Source: a bacterium
GTDB lineage: Bacteria; Acidobacteriota; Thermoanaerobaculia; Multivoradales; JAHEKO01
NCBI GenBank assembly: GCA_024224155.1
Contig: JAAENP010000254.1
Location: 1 to 64,000, forward strand
Reading direction: 5' to 3'
DNA length: 64,000 nt
Below are positions 30,389 to 39,699 of the stretch, piece after piece (position 1 is the first letter of the stretch; the number at the start of each line of letters is the position of its first letter). The notes beneath the pieces are model-generated. The model was not told the DNA's origin and did not search any database. It saw only the letters and a program-made list of their open reading frames with translations. Position numbers and translations under genes: made by a program.

Positions 30389-31556
30389 AGCGCTCGACCT
30401 CGAAGGGCGAGTCCTGGGCTGTCGGATCCGAGTCATCCGCCAGCTCGAGCGTCGACTCCATCTGTTCGCGCGACACATCGGCAGTGAACTGGACACCCTG
30501 AATCTTGAGCCTGAACTCGTCCGGATTCGATGCGCGACGCAGGGCTTCATCGAGCGTGATCAAACCGCCCTTGTAGAGCTGATAGAGCGATTGGTCGAAG
30601 GTCTGCATTCCGTATTGGCTGGTTCCCAGGGCGATCTGCTCACGAATGTACTTGGTCTTTTCCTTGTTCTCGATGGCCTCGCGGATATAGCCGGTCGCCA
30701 CCATGACCTCGGCGGCGGGCACCCGACCGGTGCCGTCGGCGCGCGGAACCAGCCGCAGAGAGATCACCGCTCTCATGACCTGAGCCAGCTGAATTCGGAT
30801 CTGCTTCTGCTGGTGAGGTGGAAAGACCGAAATGACGCGATTGACGGTCTCGGTCGCGTCCAGGGTGTGCAGAGTCGAAAACACGAGATGCCCGGTCTCG
30901 GCGGCAAGCAATGCCGTCTCGATGGTCTCGTGGTCGCGCATCTCACCGACCAGAATCACGTCGGGGTCCTGACGCAGGGCCGACCGCAGGGCGTGCGCGA
31001 AGCCCTGAGTGTCGACGTCGACCTCGCGCTGATTCACGATCGACTTCTTGTCGCGGTGGAGGAACTCGATTGGATCCTCGATCGTCATGATGTGCTCGGT
31101 GCGATGCGAATTGATGTGATCGATCATCGAAGCCAGCGTGGTCGATTTTCCCGAGCCCGTGGTGCCGGTGCAGAGCACCAGGCCTCGGCGCTCCATACAG
31201 AGCTTCTCCAGGACCTTGGGAAGCATCAGCTCGCGAATCGACAGAACTCCGGCGGGAATCACACGCAGAACCAGCCCGGCCGAGCCACGCTGCTGGAAGA
31301 CGTTGCAGCGAAAGCGGCCGAGGCCCGGGACCGAGTAGGCGATATCGAGCTCCAGATCCTCCTTGAAGCGCTGCTTTTGACGCGAGTTCATCATCGAGAA
31401 CGCCATCGCCACGGTGTCTTCCTGCATCAGTCGCTTGACGTCGATCAGCGGCTGAAGCACACCATCGACTCGGATCACCGGATGGCTGCCGACCTTGAGG
31501 TGAAGATCCGACGCCCTTCGCTCGACGGCGAGTTTGAGAAGATCGTTGATGTTCAT
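30375..31556 (-). CDS. pilT: Type IV pilus retraction ATPase (PilT/PilU family)
   Basis: A 393-residue hexameric motor that depolymerises type IV pili for twitching. An N-terminal PAS-like domain (LLKLAVERRASDLHLKVG) leads into the Walker A GTTGSGKS (residues 131-138), the Asp box TIEDPIEF, Walker B region DPDVILVGEMRDHETI and the His box GHLVFSTLHTLDA. ATG 31556 was chosen over an upstream TTG because family members begin at MNIND. The C-terminal segment YGMQTFDQSLYQLYKGGLIT is typical. With the MglA-like GTPase across the divergent region it suggests surface motility. It lies between rsmE and recX. Confidence 0.93.
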   Translation of the reverse strand: MNINDLLKLAVERRASDLHLKVGSHPVIRVDGVLQPLIDVKRLMQEDTVAMAFSMMNSRQKQRFKEDLELDIAYSVPGLGRFRCNVFQQRGSAGLVLRVIPAGVLSIRELMLPKVLEKLCMERRGLVLCTGTTGSGKSTTLASMIDHINSHRTEHIMTIEDPIEFLHRDKKSIVNQREVDVDTQGFAHALRSALRQDPDVILVGEMRDHETIETALLAAETGHLVFSTLHTLDATETVNRVISVFPPHQQKQIRIQLAQVMRAVISLRLVPRADGTGRVPAAEVMVATGYIREAIENKEKTKYIREQIALGTSQYGMQTFDQSLYQLYKGGLITLDEALRRASNPDEFRLKIQGVQFTADVSREQMESTLELADDSDPTAQDSPFEVERFGDQ

Positions 31557-31605
31557 AGCTTGGTTCTCGGGCCCCGGCAAGCCTATCGGCCGTCTTCGAG
31601 GGGTG

Positions 31606-32300
31606 TCAATGCGAACTCACACAGGTCGAAACCGCCACCACCGCGGCGGTTTCCACTCTCAAGACACGCGGACCCAGCCCGCTCGGACGATGCCGATCTC
31701 GGCGAACCCCTCCAATTCTCGGCTCGACCAACCGCCCTCTGGCCCAACCAGCAACGAAATCGAGCCGCAGCCGCCGGTCGGCCTCAGCGGCCCTCCCGAG
31801 GGATCGAGCACGAACGAAGCGGCCGAGGCGTCGGTCAAGCTCGCCACCTCCTCACTCTCGTGCATCCCCGTGATTTCGGGTGCGCGGGCTCGCTCACACT
31901 GCTCGGCCGCAGATCTCGCGATCCTCTGGAAGCGCTCGAACGCTCCCTCACCGTACGATCTAGGCCCGCGCTCCGAGCGCAAGAAGCGAACCGCACGGAC
32001 ACCAAGTTCGGTGGCCTTCTCGACCAACCATTCGGCACGCGGCTTCTTCGGCGCCACGACCAGTAACTGAACGTCGACCTCCGCTTCGTTCCCCGGAACC
32101 TCGTGGCCCAGTCGAACCTCGGCGAGCGCTTTGCTCACCGACTCGATCACTCCCAGCCGGGCACGGCCGGCGCCGTCAGCCAGGCGTAGCGAATCCCCCA
32201 CCGCCAACCGGACGACGCGAAACAAATGGTGATGAACCGCACCTTCGAGCTCGACGCGCTCCCCGGCCCACTCCTCCGGAGTAATGAAAACGGTGGTCAT
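31606..32300 (-). CDS. rsmE: 16S rRNA (uracil-1498-N3)-methyltransferase with an apparent frameshift
   Basis: A SPOUT methyltransferase modifying U1498 of 16S rRNA. The N-terminal PUA-like domain (HHHLFRVVRLAVGD), KKPRAEWLVEKATELGV and LLVGPEGGWSSRELEGF are clear. The intact frame then reads GWVRVS and stops at 31659. A -1 base shift at about 31675-31682 restores LGPRVLRVETAAVVAVS and a stop at 31606. LGPRxLRxETA is the SAM-binding knot segment expected exactly here, so one base seems to be missing. The cause may be a sequencing/assembly error, a real loss-of-function mutation, or less likely recoding. Full length would be about 231 residues, normal for RsmE. The start overlaps prmA by 4 bp. 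Confidence 0.85.
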
Positions 32301-33187
32301 GCCGGGCTCTCGCTTGCTCCCAATCGCATCAGAAACGCACGCCAGGCGTCGAGATCACGCGCTTTGACCCGATGCAAGCCAAGTCTCCGGAGCGTCGCCT
32401 CGTAGTCGCTGGCCTGATCGCGCAAGAAGCCTGAAATCACCGCTCGGCCTCCCGGTTTCAACCGGTTGACGATGGCGGGCAAGTCATCGGCAATTCGCTC
32501 CGGAATCACGTTAACCAGCGCCAGATCGAAGCGCCGGGTGTCGCGAATCGCATCCAGACGTCCGGCCAGGAGCGGAAACCTGACCCGATTGAGTGTCTGG
32601 TTGTGCGCCGCCAGAAGTGCCGCCACCGGGTCGACCTCGACCGCAACCACCGCGGCGGCGCCGAGCGCCATGGCCGCAAACGACAGAATCCCCGAGCCGC
32701 TGCCGACATCCAACACGACGCAGCCTGCCAGCTGCTCATTTTCGAGAATCTCGATAGCCAGACGCGTGCTCTCGTGAGAGCCGGTGCCGAAGGCTCGGCG
32801 AGCTGGGAGGTGCAGAGCGATGCGGCCCTCCGGAGCCGGTGCGCCGTTGGTCCGGCCGGCTTCGTCTCCCGAATCCACCCAGAAGCGTCTCCCGACCGCG
32901 AACGGCTCGATGCTCCGCCGATAATCCTCGAGCCAATCTCGCTCTTCGAGCGCCGCGACGGCCACGACCTCGATCGATTCTCCCCCGAGCTCAATAATAT
33001 CTTGGCTCCAGCCCTCCTCGACGATCCGACCGCGCTCGAAGTAGGCAGTGACGAGCGTCTTGACCCCGGATTCGCTGGTCTCGAGTCCGAGAGTGCCTCT
33101 TGCCCAGAGCTCTGCCGTAACAGCCGCCTCCTGGGCCCCGTCCAGGCGCAGGTTGAGAACATCGTAGCCGCCCACGGCGGTTGACAA
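32297..33187 (-). CDS. prmA: Ribosomal protein L11 methyltransferase
   Basis: About 296 residues. A poorly conserved N-terminal substrate domain is followed by a Rossmann SAM-methyltransferase core: FGTGSHESTRLAIEIL, CVVLDVGSGSGILSFAA (motif I), VVAVEVDP and the NVIPERI catalytic-loop equivalent of NILA. PrmA trimethylates lysines of L11. TTG 33187 is chosen as start because a perfect AGGAGG lies nine bases upstream, overlapping the dnaJ stop. The order dnaJ-prmA-rsmE is conserved in many bacteria. NVIP for the usual NILA is a small departure. Confidence 0.88.
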   Translation of the reverse strand: MSTAVGGYDVLNLRLDGAQEAAVTAELWARGTLGLETSESGVKTLVTAYFERGRIVEEGWSQDIIELGGESIEVVAVAALEERDWLEDYRRSIEPFAVGRRFWVDSGDEAGRTNGAPAPEGRIALHLPARRAFGTGSHESTRLAIEILENEQLAGCVVLDVGSGSGILSFAAMALGAAAVVAVEVDPVAALLAAHNQTLNRVRFPLLAGRLDAIRDTRRFDLALVNVIPERIADDLPAIVNRLKPGGRAVISGFLRDQASDYEATLRRLGLHRVKARDLDAWRAFLMRLGASESPA

Positions 33188-33196
33188 CTCGCGGTC

Positions 33197-33202
33197 CCTC
33201 CT
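33197..33202 (-). promoter_or_regulatory. Perfect ribosome-binding site deciding the prmA TTG start
   Basis: AGGAGG on the minus strand, nine bases before TTG 33187 and overlapping the dnaJ stop codon TAG. It supports the rare TTG start and suggests ribosomes finishing dnaJ reinitiate on prmA. Confidence 0.7.
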
Positions 33203-34325
33203 AGCCAAAGAGGTCCTTGACGCGATCGAAAACGCGCCGACCTTCTTTGATCTCACTACCGCCAAGCTCGGCCAGTTCGCGCAGAAGCTCGACCTCTTCA
33301 TCGGAGAGATTCTTGGGGTGTGGGACGGCCAACCTCACCACGGCGATATGGTCTCCTTTGCCGAAGCCGTTGAGCTGTTCTATGCCCTTGCCCTTGATCC
33401 GGAAACGCGTTCCGTCCTTGGTTCCCGGTGGCACCTCGAGCGATTCCGCACCATGAAGAGTTTCGACCTCCAGCTCGGCTCCCAGGACTGCCTGTGGGTA
33501 GGCCAGCTCGACCTCGCTCAAGATGTGAGAGCCGTCCCGATGAAGGCGCTCGTGCGGCTCGACGACAATATCCACATAGAGATCCCCGGTCCGACCTCCT
33601 TTGCGGCCGTGTTCGCCCTCTCCGCTGAGTCGAAGGCGAGTCCCGGTGTCGACTCCGGCCGGGATCTTGAGCTGAATCTTTCGACGCTTCTCGACGCGCC
33701 CTTCTCCGCCGCAGCCCGTGCACGGATTCGTCACCACGCGGCCTTCGCCACCACACTGCGGGCAGGTCCGGGCAACCGTGAAGAAACCCTGCGTGAATCG
33801 AACCTGGCCCTGGCCGGCACAACCCTGACAGGTCTCGGCCTCGGTTCCGGCCGCGCTGCCACTACCGGAGCATGACTCACACCTCTCGAGCCGGGGGATC
33901 TCGAGGGTTTCTTCGGCTCCAAAAGCCGCCTTCTCGAGCTCTATATGAAGCTCGTAGCGGAGATCCGCTCCCGGTTGTCCGGCGCCGGAGCGGCGGGCCC
34001 GCCCGAACATGTCGCCGAAGCCAAAACCGAAAAAATCTCCGAGGATGTCGGAGAAATCCCCGAACACGGTGGGATCGAAACCGCTGAAGCCGCCGCCCGC
34101 CACGCCGCGGTGCCCGAACCGGTCATAGCGCGCGCGTTTCTCGGTGTCCGAAAGAACGGCGTAGGCTTCGGCGGCCTCCTTGAAGCTTTCCTCCGCCATC
34201 TTGTCTCCCGGATTGCGGTCGGGGTGGTACCGAACCGCGAGCTTCCGGTAGGCCGACTTCACCTCTTGCTGGGTGGCCTCCCGGTCCACGCCGAGGATCT
34301 CGTAGTAGTCGCGCGGTGACGCCAT
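33201..34325 (-). CDS. dnaJ: Chaperone DnaJ (Hsp40)
   Basis: A 374-residue co-chaperone that stimulates DnaK ATPase and hands over unfolded clients. The J domain is YYEILGVDREATQQEVKSAY with the HPD motif in RYHPDRNPG. A Gly/Phe-rich linker (FGDFSDILGDFFGFGFGDMFG) follows. Four zinc-binding CxxCxGxG units are present: CESCSGSG, CQGCAGQG, CPQCGGEG and CTGCGGEG. The C-terminal substrate domains are complete. It starts 14 bp after dnaK in the hrcA-grpE-dnaK-dnaJ operon. Confidence 0.97.
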   Translation of the reverse strand: MASPRDYYEILGVDREATQQEVKSAYRKLAVRYHPDRNPGDKMAEESFKEAAEAYAVLSDTEKRARYDRFGHRGVAGGGFSGFDPTVFGDFSDILGDFFGFGFGDMFGRARRSGAGQPGADLRYELHIELEKAAFGAEETLEIPRLERCESCSGSGSAAGTEAETCQGCAGQGQVRFTQGFFTVARTCPQCGGEGRVVTNPCTGCGGEGRVEKRRKIQLKIPAGVDTGTRLRLSGEGEHGRKGGRTGDLYVDIVVEPHERLHRDGSHILSEVELAYPQAVLGAELEVETLHGAESLEVPPGTKDGTRFRIKGKGIEQLNGFGKGDHIAVVRLAVPHPKNLSDEEVELLRELAELGGSEIKEGRRVFDRVKDLFG

Positions 34326-34339
34326 GGGCGACTCGGGAT

Positions 34340-36160
34340 CTAGACCGACTCTTCAATGTTTTCGAGCATCAATTCCGAGAGCTGGCGTGACACGCTGTTC
34401 AGATCGAACATGGCCGCCTCGAGATCGGCTCGGTCATCGGCAGCGAGCGCCATTCGCGCCTGGATCAGGGTCTCTCGGACACGGCGGCGGTCATCGTTCG
34501 AGAGCATCTTCTGGAACTGTTCGAAGACTCGCTCGTTGGTGTAGATCAGCCCTTCGAGCCGGTTCTTGAGGCGCCTCACCTCGCGGCGCTGGCTGTCTTC
34601 GCGCCCGTGCACTTCGGCTTCTTGGACCAGACGTTCGATCTCGTCCTTGGTCAGACCTCCGGCAGGGTTGATCTGCAATCCCTGAGACTTGTTGGTGGCC
34701 ATGTCCCGGGCGGACACGTTGACGATGCCGTTCGAGTCGATCGCGAAGCTCACTTCGATCTGGGGAACGCCTCGGGGTGCCGACGGAATTCCCACCAGTT
34801 CGAAACGCCCCAGGGATTTGTTCTCCGCCGACAGCTCTCTCTCACCTTGGAGGACGTGGATCTCGACGGTGTCCTGGTTGTCGACCACCGTGGTGAAGAT
34901 CTGGGTCGCCTTGGTCGGGATCGTCGAGTTGCGCTCGATCAGCTTCGTAAACAGACCGCCGTGGGTCTCGACGCCCAGGGTGAGCGGCGTGACGTCGAGC
35001 AAGACGATGTCCTTGATGTCGCCGCGAAGAATGCCGCCCTGAATCGCGGCCCCCATCGCTACCACCTCGTCCGGGTTCAGCTCGCGATTCGGCTCTCGCC
35101 CGAACATCTCCTCGACGGCCCTGCCAACCATCGGCGTTCGTGTCTGCCCACCGACCATCAGCACCTCGCCGATCTGACCCGGCGAGAGCCCGGCGGCCTC
35201 CATCGCTTCGCGGCAGGGCGCCTCGGTACGTTCGACCAGGTCCCGCACCAGCTCCTCGAAATGGGTCCGGGTCAAGGTGCGTGAGAGATGACGCGGACCG
35301 CTTTCGTCCGCAGAAATGAAAGGTAGATTGATCGGGGCCTCGTCGGAAGCAGAAAGCTCGCACTTGGCTCGCTCGGCGGCCTCCTTCAGGCGCTGAAGGG
35401 CCATTCGGTCGCGGCGCAAATCGATCGATGTCTCTTTGCGGAACTCGTCGATCAGCCAGTCCATGATCCGCTGGTCGAAATCCTCGCCACCCAGAAAGGT
35501 GTCGCCCGCCGTCGACTTAACCTCGAAGATGCCCTGAGAGAGCTCCAGAATCGAGATGTCGAAGGTGCCGCCGCCCAAGTCGTAGACCGCGATGACGTCT
35601 GCGGAGTCCTCTCGATCCATCCCGTACGAAAGCGCAGCAGCGGTGGGCTCGTTGATGATGCGAAGCACCTCGAGCCCGGCGACGCGACCGGCGTCGCGAG
35701 TCGCCTGGCGCTGGGAGTCGTTGAAGTATGCCGGAACCGTGATGATCGCCTCCTGGACTTCCTCGCCCAGGACTTCGTCCGCAAAAATCTTGATCTCGCG
35801 CAGGATGAAGGCCGAGATCTCCTCCGGACTGTACTGGCGATCCCGAACCTGGATCTTGACGTCCCCGTTCGCGGCCTCCACCAGCGGATACGGCAGAATC
35901 TCTCGCGCGCGCTGCACCTCGGGATCGTCGTACTTGCGCCCGATCAGACGCTTGACGGCAAAAACCGTGTTTTGGGGGTTGGTAATCGCTTGACGTTTGG
36001 CGATCTGGCCGACGAGTCGATCGCCGTCTTCGGTAAAAGCCACAATCGACGCCGTCGTCCGGGCACCCTCGCGATTCGCCAAGACGCGCGGCGCGGTCAC
36101 GTCAACCACTGCGACGCAGCTATTGGTTGTACCGAGGTCGATGCCTAGGATTTTCGCCAC
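34340..36160 (-). CDS. dnaK: Chaperone DnaK (Hsp70)
   Basis: A 606-residue ATP-driven chaperone. The ATPase domain has [47 protein letters not shown] and the GGQTRTPMV loop. The linker is [19 protein letters not shown], followed by the beta-sandwich substrate domain and helical lid. GTG 36160 starts one base after the grpE stop; upstream in-frame residues belong to grpE sequence. The protein is about 30 residues shorter than E. coli DnaK and ends [10 protein letters not shown], lacking the long disordered acidic tail. The [11 protein letters not shown] segment replaces the usual VGGxTRxP, a small change. Confidence 0.96.
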   Translation of the reverse strand: MAKILGIDLGTTNSCVAVVDVTAPRVLANREGARTTASIVAFTEDGDRLVGQIAKRQAITNPQNTVFAVKRLIGRKYDDPEVQRAREILPYPLVEAANGDVKIQVRDRQYSPEEISAFILREIKIFADEVLGEEVQEAIITVPAYFNDSQRQATRDAGRVAGLEVLRIINEPTAAALSYGMDREDSADVIAVYDLGGGTFDISILELSQGIFEVKSTAGDTFLGGEDFDQRIMDWLIDEFRKETSIDLRRDRMALQRLKEAAERAKCELSASDEAPINLPFISADESGPRHLSRTLTRTHFEELVRDLVERTEAPCREAMEAAGLSPGQIGEVLMVGGQTRTPMVGRAVEEMFGREPNRELNPDEVVAMGAAIQGGILRGDIKDIVLLDVTPLTLGVETHGGLFTKLIERNSTIPTKATQIFTTVVDNQDTVEIHVLQGERELSAENKSLGRFELVGIPSAPRGVPQIEVSFAIDSNGIVNVSARDMATNKSQGLQINPAGGLTKDEIERLVQEAEVHGREDSQRREVRRLKNRLEGLIYTNERVFEQFQKMLSNDDRRRVRETLIQARMALAADDRADLEAAMFDLNSVSRQLSELMLENIEESV

Positions 36161-36161
36161 G

Positions 36162-36815
36162 TCAGGCTTCCGGCTCGTCGGAGCTGTTGGCCGCCTCGGC
36201 CGCAGGTTCGCTCGGAACCGCAACTTCTACCAGAGCGGGCCGTAACAGACGATCCCACAGCCAGTAGCCCGACTGCAGTTCTTTGACGATCGTTGGCTCG
36301 GCAACCTCGTCGCTCTCGTGGCGCACCACGGCTTCGTGGGCGGCCGGATCAAAACGCTCGCCGGCAGAAGGGATTCGCTCGGCGCCGTGGCGCTTCAGCA
36401 GATCTCCCAGCTGACGGAGAATCAAATCGACGCCTTCTCTCAGCTCCGCTACCGAGCCCTGGGCTTCGAAGGCGCGCTCCAGATTGTCGATCACCGAAAG
36501 CAGTTCTCGCAGGATCTCGGCACCGGCGTAACGACGCTGATCACCACGCTCACGCTCCACCCGCTTTCGAAAGTTGTCGAAATCGGCGAGCGTTCGCATG
36601 GACTTGTCGCGCAGCTCTTTGACCTCTTCTCGAAGACCCGCCAGAGTGCCGGTCTCGACGGCTCCAAACGGATCTTCGACCTCGCCATCGGTTGCGGTGC
36701 CCTCCACAGCCTCCAGCGCTTCCTTCATCGCTTCTTCAAGGGATCCCTCTGTAGCTTCACCAAGGTCCAGTTCCTCGGTCTCGGCTTCATCGCCTACAAA
36801 CGGTCGATCGGTCAT
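36162..36815 (-). CDS. grpE: Nucleotide exchange factor GrpE
   Basis: A 217-residue dimeric factor releasing ADP from DnaK. A long acidic N-terminal region (residues 1-60) leads into the paired coiled-coil helix with DFDNFRKRVERER-like wording (TLADFDNFRKRVERERGDQ), then LLSVIDNLERAF and the C-terminal beta-wing with ERFDPAAHEAVV and VKELQSGYWLWDRLLRPALV. These blocks are canonical. It lies between hrcA (3 bp) and dnaK (1 bp). Confidence 0.96.
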   Translation of the reverse strand: MTDRPFVGDEAETEELDLGEATEGSLEEAMKEALEAVEGTATDGEVEDPFGAVETGTLAGLREEVKELRDKSMRTLADFDNFRKRVERERGDQRRYAGAEILRELLSVIDNLERAFEAQGSVAELREGVDLILRQLGDLLKRHGAERIPSAGERFDPAAHEAVVRHESDEVAEPTIVKELQSGYWLWDRLLRPALVEVAVPSEPAAEAANSSDEPEA

Positions 36816-36818
36816 TCG

Positions 36819-37889
36819 CTACTGCTCCAGGGCATCCGAACCTTCAGCGAAGGTTCTTTCCAACGCTTGGCCGATTTTCTCGCCGAAGTACTCGACGATC
36901 GGAATTACTCTTTGATAGTCCATTCTCGAAGGTCCGAAGATGCCCAATTTCCCCACGCTACGGTCCCCGACATCGTAGGAAGTCGCCACCAGGCTGAAAT
37001 CCAACTCGGAGGTCAGGTCGCTGTCCTTGCCGATCACGACGCGAACCCCGGGACCCTCGATCAGTTGATTGAGAACTCGGACCAATGTCGCCTTGTCTGA
37101 GAACGTGCCGAGAAGCCGCCGAATCCTGTCCAGATCGGATAGCTCGGGCTGGTTCAGGATTGCCGTCGTACCTTCGACCAATACGGCCGGAGTTCCTTTA
37201 TCGGCAAAGGCTTTTTGAGCCAGCTCGATCGCACGCCCGAGCAGAAGGTCGACCTTGGTCCGGTCCTCGGCCATCAGATCAATCAATTCGTCGCGAATCT
37301 CGCGCAAGGTCTTGCCGGCGAAATGATCCGTCAGATAGTTCGAAATGCGCACCAAGTCCCGCCGGGCGATGGGCTCGGGGGTCTCGATGACCTTGTTGTC
37401 GACGAACCCGCTCGCCCCGACGAGAACGCAGAGCACCTTCGATCCGGAGAGGTTGACGAAATCAATCGCCCGCAACGTCGAGCGCCCAACCGTCGGCGTC
37501 ATGACGATGCCGATCTGGTGGGTAAGCTCGGAAAGCAGCTGGCTCGCCGAGGACATCATCTCCTCGGCGCCGCTTCCACCGGAGGCAAGAGTTGCGTCGA
37601 TCGTGCGTCGTGCCTTCGCCGTGATCGAACGATTCTGCATTAGGGCATCGATATAGAAGTGATAGCCGTTTCGTGTCGGCACCCGGCCGGCCGAGATGTG
37701 CGGCTGGCTCAAAAAGCCCAGATCTTCCAGGTCGGCCATGACATTGCGTATGGTGGCGGCGGAAAGCGCGTGCTTGCCGCGCTTTGCGACCGAGCGGGAG
37801 CTCACCGGCTCGCCGCTCAGAATGAAGGTCCGGATGATGTCGTTGAGGATCTCGCGATCCCGCGCGTTGAGTCCCGAACCCTCAGCCAT
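36819..37889 (-). CDS. hrcA: Heat-inducible transcription repressor HrcA
   Basis: About 356 residues. The N-terminal winged helix (LNARDREILNDIIRTFILSG, VSSRSVAKRGKHALSAATIR, MADLEDLGFLSQPHISAGR, VPTRNGYHFYIDAL) is classic HrcA, followed by a GAF-like core ending near VVIGKDSDLTSELDFSLVATSY. HrcA represses chaperone operons by binding CIRCE and is activated by chaperonin. ATG 37889 sits at the conserved start; the frame is open 44 codons further with no good ribosome-binding site for either. No CIRCE (TTAGCACTC-N9-GAGTGCTAA) was found upstream. Confidence 0.94.
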   Translation of the reverse strand: MAEGSGLNARDREILNDIIRTFILSGEPVSSRSVAKRGKHALSAATIRNVMADLEDLGFLSQPHISAGRVPTRNGYHFYIDALMQNRSITAKARRTIDATLASGGSGAEEMMSSASQLLSELTHQIGIVMTPTVGRSTLRAIDFVNLSGSKVLCVLVGASGFVDNKVIETPEPIARRDLVRISNYLTDHFAGKTLREIRDELIDLMAEDRTKVDLLLGRAIELAQKAFADKGTPAVLVEGTTAILNQPELSDLDRIRRLLGTFSDKATLVRVLNQLIEGPGVRVVIGKDSDLTSELDFSLVATSYDVGDRSVGKLGIFGPSRMDYQRVIPIVEYFGEKIGQALERTFAEGSDALEQ

Positions 37890-38064
37890 GCCCGAGATCG
37901 GCTCGGGTGTCTCGTGACGTCCTGTGGATCGAGTCCCTGGGTTTCGCATGGTCTGCCGTGAATGACCGGCCGCAGTCCGCGGATACAACCCCATGGGTCG
38001 CACCACCGTGCGGCGTACCAAGCTGATATTCTAACCTGGCCGCGGCCTCGGCCGGCACATCTCC

Positions 38065-38089
38065 CGTCAGCGGCCCCTGATCCCTGACG
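38065..38089. promoter_or_regulatory. Inverted repeat in the divergent hrcA/mglA control region
   Basis: The 284-bp gap between hrcA (minus) and the MglA-like gene (plus) has CGTCAG and CTGACG arms separated by 13 bases, and just before it a GGCCGCGGCC palindrome (about 38037-38046). The position suits an operator for either gene. It does not match the CIRCE consensus, so assignment to HrcA is not supported. No firm -35/-10 pair was found. Confidence 0.35.
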
Positions 38090-38173
38090 CGGAGTGCTGG
38101 GCCGATGGTAAGATCGGCCGGCTGTTTCCGGGCGAGACCGAAGAAATCGCGCCCACGATCAAGCGCTCTGACC

Positions 38174-39190
38174 ATGGCGTTCTTCAACTACTCGACAATG
38201 CAGATGACGGCCAAGGTCGTTTACTACGGCCCGGGTCTGTGCGGAAAAACCACCAATCTCCAGTACATCTACGGGCATACCAAGAGCGATTCTCGAGGCG
38301 AGATGGTGTCGCTGGAGACGCAGACCGATCGAACGCTCTTTTTCGATCTACTGCCCTTGGACGTCGGGTCCGTCGCCGGCTTTCGAACCAAGATCCAGCT
38401 CTATACCGTACCCGGTCAGGTGTTTTACAACACGACTCGTAAGCTTGTGCTCAAAGGAGTCGACGGCGTCGTCTTCGTCGCGGACTCCCAGATCCCCATG
38501 GCTCAGTCGAACATCGAGGCGCTCGAGAACCTGGGCGAAAACCTGGCCGAGCTCGGCCTCGATATCAAGAACATCCCACTGGTCCTGCAGTACAACAAGC
38601 GCGACCTGAGCGAGGTCTTGAGCAAGGAGGAGCTAACCGAGTCTCTGAACACGAACGGCTGGGAGAGCTACGAGGCCTCAGCGCTGACCGGGGCAGGGGT
38701 CTTCGAGACCCTGCGTGGCATCTCGCGCCTGACCCTCCTCTCGCTGCGCGACCAGCTCGAGATGACGCCCGGTGGCAGACGCGTACCGAGCCCGGACCAG
38801 GCGGTGGTGACGACCGGGGCCCAGGCCTCCGAGCCATCGAGGCCCACGGCTCCACCTCCGGAGCCGGAGGCCCTGGCAGCGACCTCCGCGGCAACCGAGG
38901 CTCCAGAGGCGCAGGCGGGGATCGACGAGGCCGCGGCAACAACCGAGCCCAGCGTCGAACCCGAGGCCGCGCCCGCCGTCCAGTCGCCGAAGCCGGTGCG
39001 CAAGGATCTTCTCCTGCGACTGCCGGCCGCGGATTTCAAGAGGACGAAGCGACTCGCCGTGCGGCTAACTCTCGAAGATTCGGACGGGCACGTGGTACGC
39101 GTCACTCGTGACGTCCAGCTCAAGATCGATCCGACCGCAAGCGACGAAGCGCTGCTCAGCTTGAACCTCGCCCTGAGATCTGACGGCTAA
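38174..39190 (+). CDS. MglA-like Ras-type GTPase with C-terminal extension
   Basis: A 338-residue protein. Residues 1-195 are a small GTPase of the MglA group, with the opening [21 protein letters not shown]-loop GPGLCGKT (19-26), the VPGQVFYN switch II region (DxxG replaced by PGQ as in MglA) and base-specific NKRD. A Pro/Ala/Glu-rich linker follows (about 210-285) and then a compact basic/beta domain ending [21 protein letters not shown]. MglA proteins set cell polarity and control gliding or type IV pilus reversal; PilT is encoded across the divergent region. ATG 38174 was chosen at the conserved start. The extension is absent from standard MglA (about 195 residues). No MglB is seen here. 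Confidence 0.88.
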   Translation: MAFFNYSTMQMTAKVVYYGPGLCGKTTNLQYIYGHTKSDSRGEMVSLETQTDRTLFFDLLPLDVGSVAGFRTKIQLYTVPGQVFYNTTRKLVLKGVDGVVFVADSQIPMAQSNIEALENLGENLAELGLDIKNIPLVLQYNKRDLSEVLSKEELTESLNTNGWESYEASALTGAGVFETLRGISRLTLLSLRDQLEMTPGGRRVPSPDQAVVTTGAQASEPSRPTAPPPEPEALAATSAATEAPEAQAGIDEAAATTEPSVEPEAAPAVQSPKPVRKDLLLRLPAADFKRTKRLAVRLTLEDSDGHVVRVTRDVQLKIDPTASDEALLSLNLALRSDG

Positions 39191-39228
39191 CCTGGCTGGA
39201 TGTTTCCGGCTATCGCCGACCTAGAACA

Positions 39229-39684
39229 ATGAAGTGCCCCTTCTGCGGAGAACTCAAGGACCGCGTTGTCGATTCCCGTGAGAGCCGCGACGGCCTTGCG
39301 GTGCGCCGTCGCCGCGAGTGCCTGAGCTGCAGCCGCCGCTTCACCTCCTACGAAGAGATAGAAGATATCCCGTACATGGTAGTCAAGAATGACGGCTCTC
39401 GAGAGGACTTCGATCGGAAGAAGCTGCTCGCCGGCCTACACCGGGCCTGCCAGAAAAGGCCAATCGCGGTGACCGAGCTTCAAGGAATCGTCGACGCCGT
39501 CGAGCAAAAACTCCACGAGCAAGAGGATCGCGAGATCTCCACTCGAGCGATTGGAGCTTTGATCATGCGGCGCCTCAAGAAGCTGGATCAGGTGGCCTAT
39601 GTGCGCTTCGCTTCCGTGTACCGAAAGTTCGAAGACGTCGACGCGTTCATGGAAGAGCTGCAGAAGCTCGTCAACAGGGGATAG
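39229..39684 (+). CDS. nrdR: Transcriptional repressor NrdR
   Basis: A 151-residue regulator of ribonucleotide reductase genes that senses ATP/dATP. The N-terminal zinc ribbon has C3/C6 (MKCPFCG) and C31/C34 (CLSCSRRF). The ATP-cone follows, with [20 protein letters not shown] and a C-terminal [21 protein letters not shown]. These are diagnostic. It binds NrdR boxes at distant nrd promoters; no nrd gene is in the window. It sits 38 bp after the MglA-like gene and 15 bp before hsp20, and may be co-transcribed with both. Confidence 0.97.
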   Translation: MKCPFCGELKDRVVDSRESRDGLAVRRRRECLSCSRRFTSYEEIEDIPYMVVKNDGSREDFDRKKLLAGLHRACQKRPIAVTELQGIVDAVEQKLHEQEDREISTRAIGALIMRRLKKLDQVAYVRFASVYRKFEDVDAFMEELQKLVNRG

Positions 39685-39699
39685 CCCGGCTAGACGCCT

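Noticed and set aside
38085-38100. GAGTGCT half-site considered as part of a CIRCE operator
   Set aside because: The matching AGCACTC arm is absent at the required nine-base spacing.
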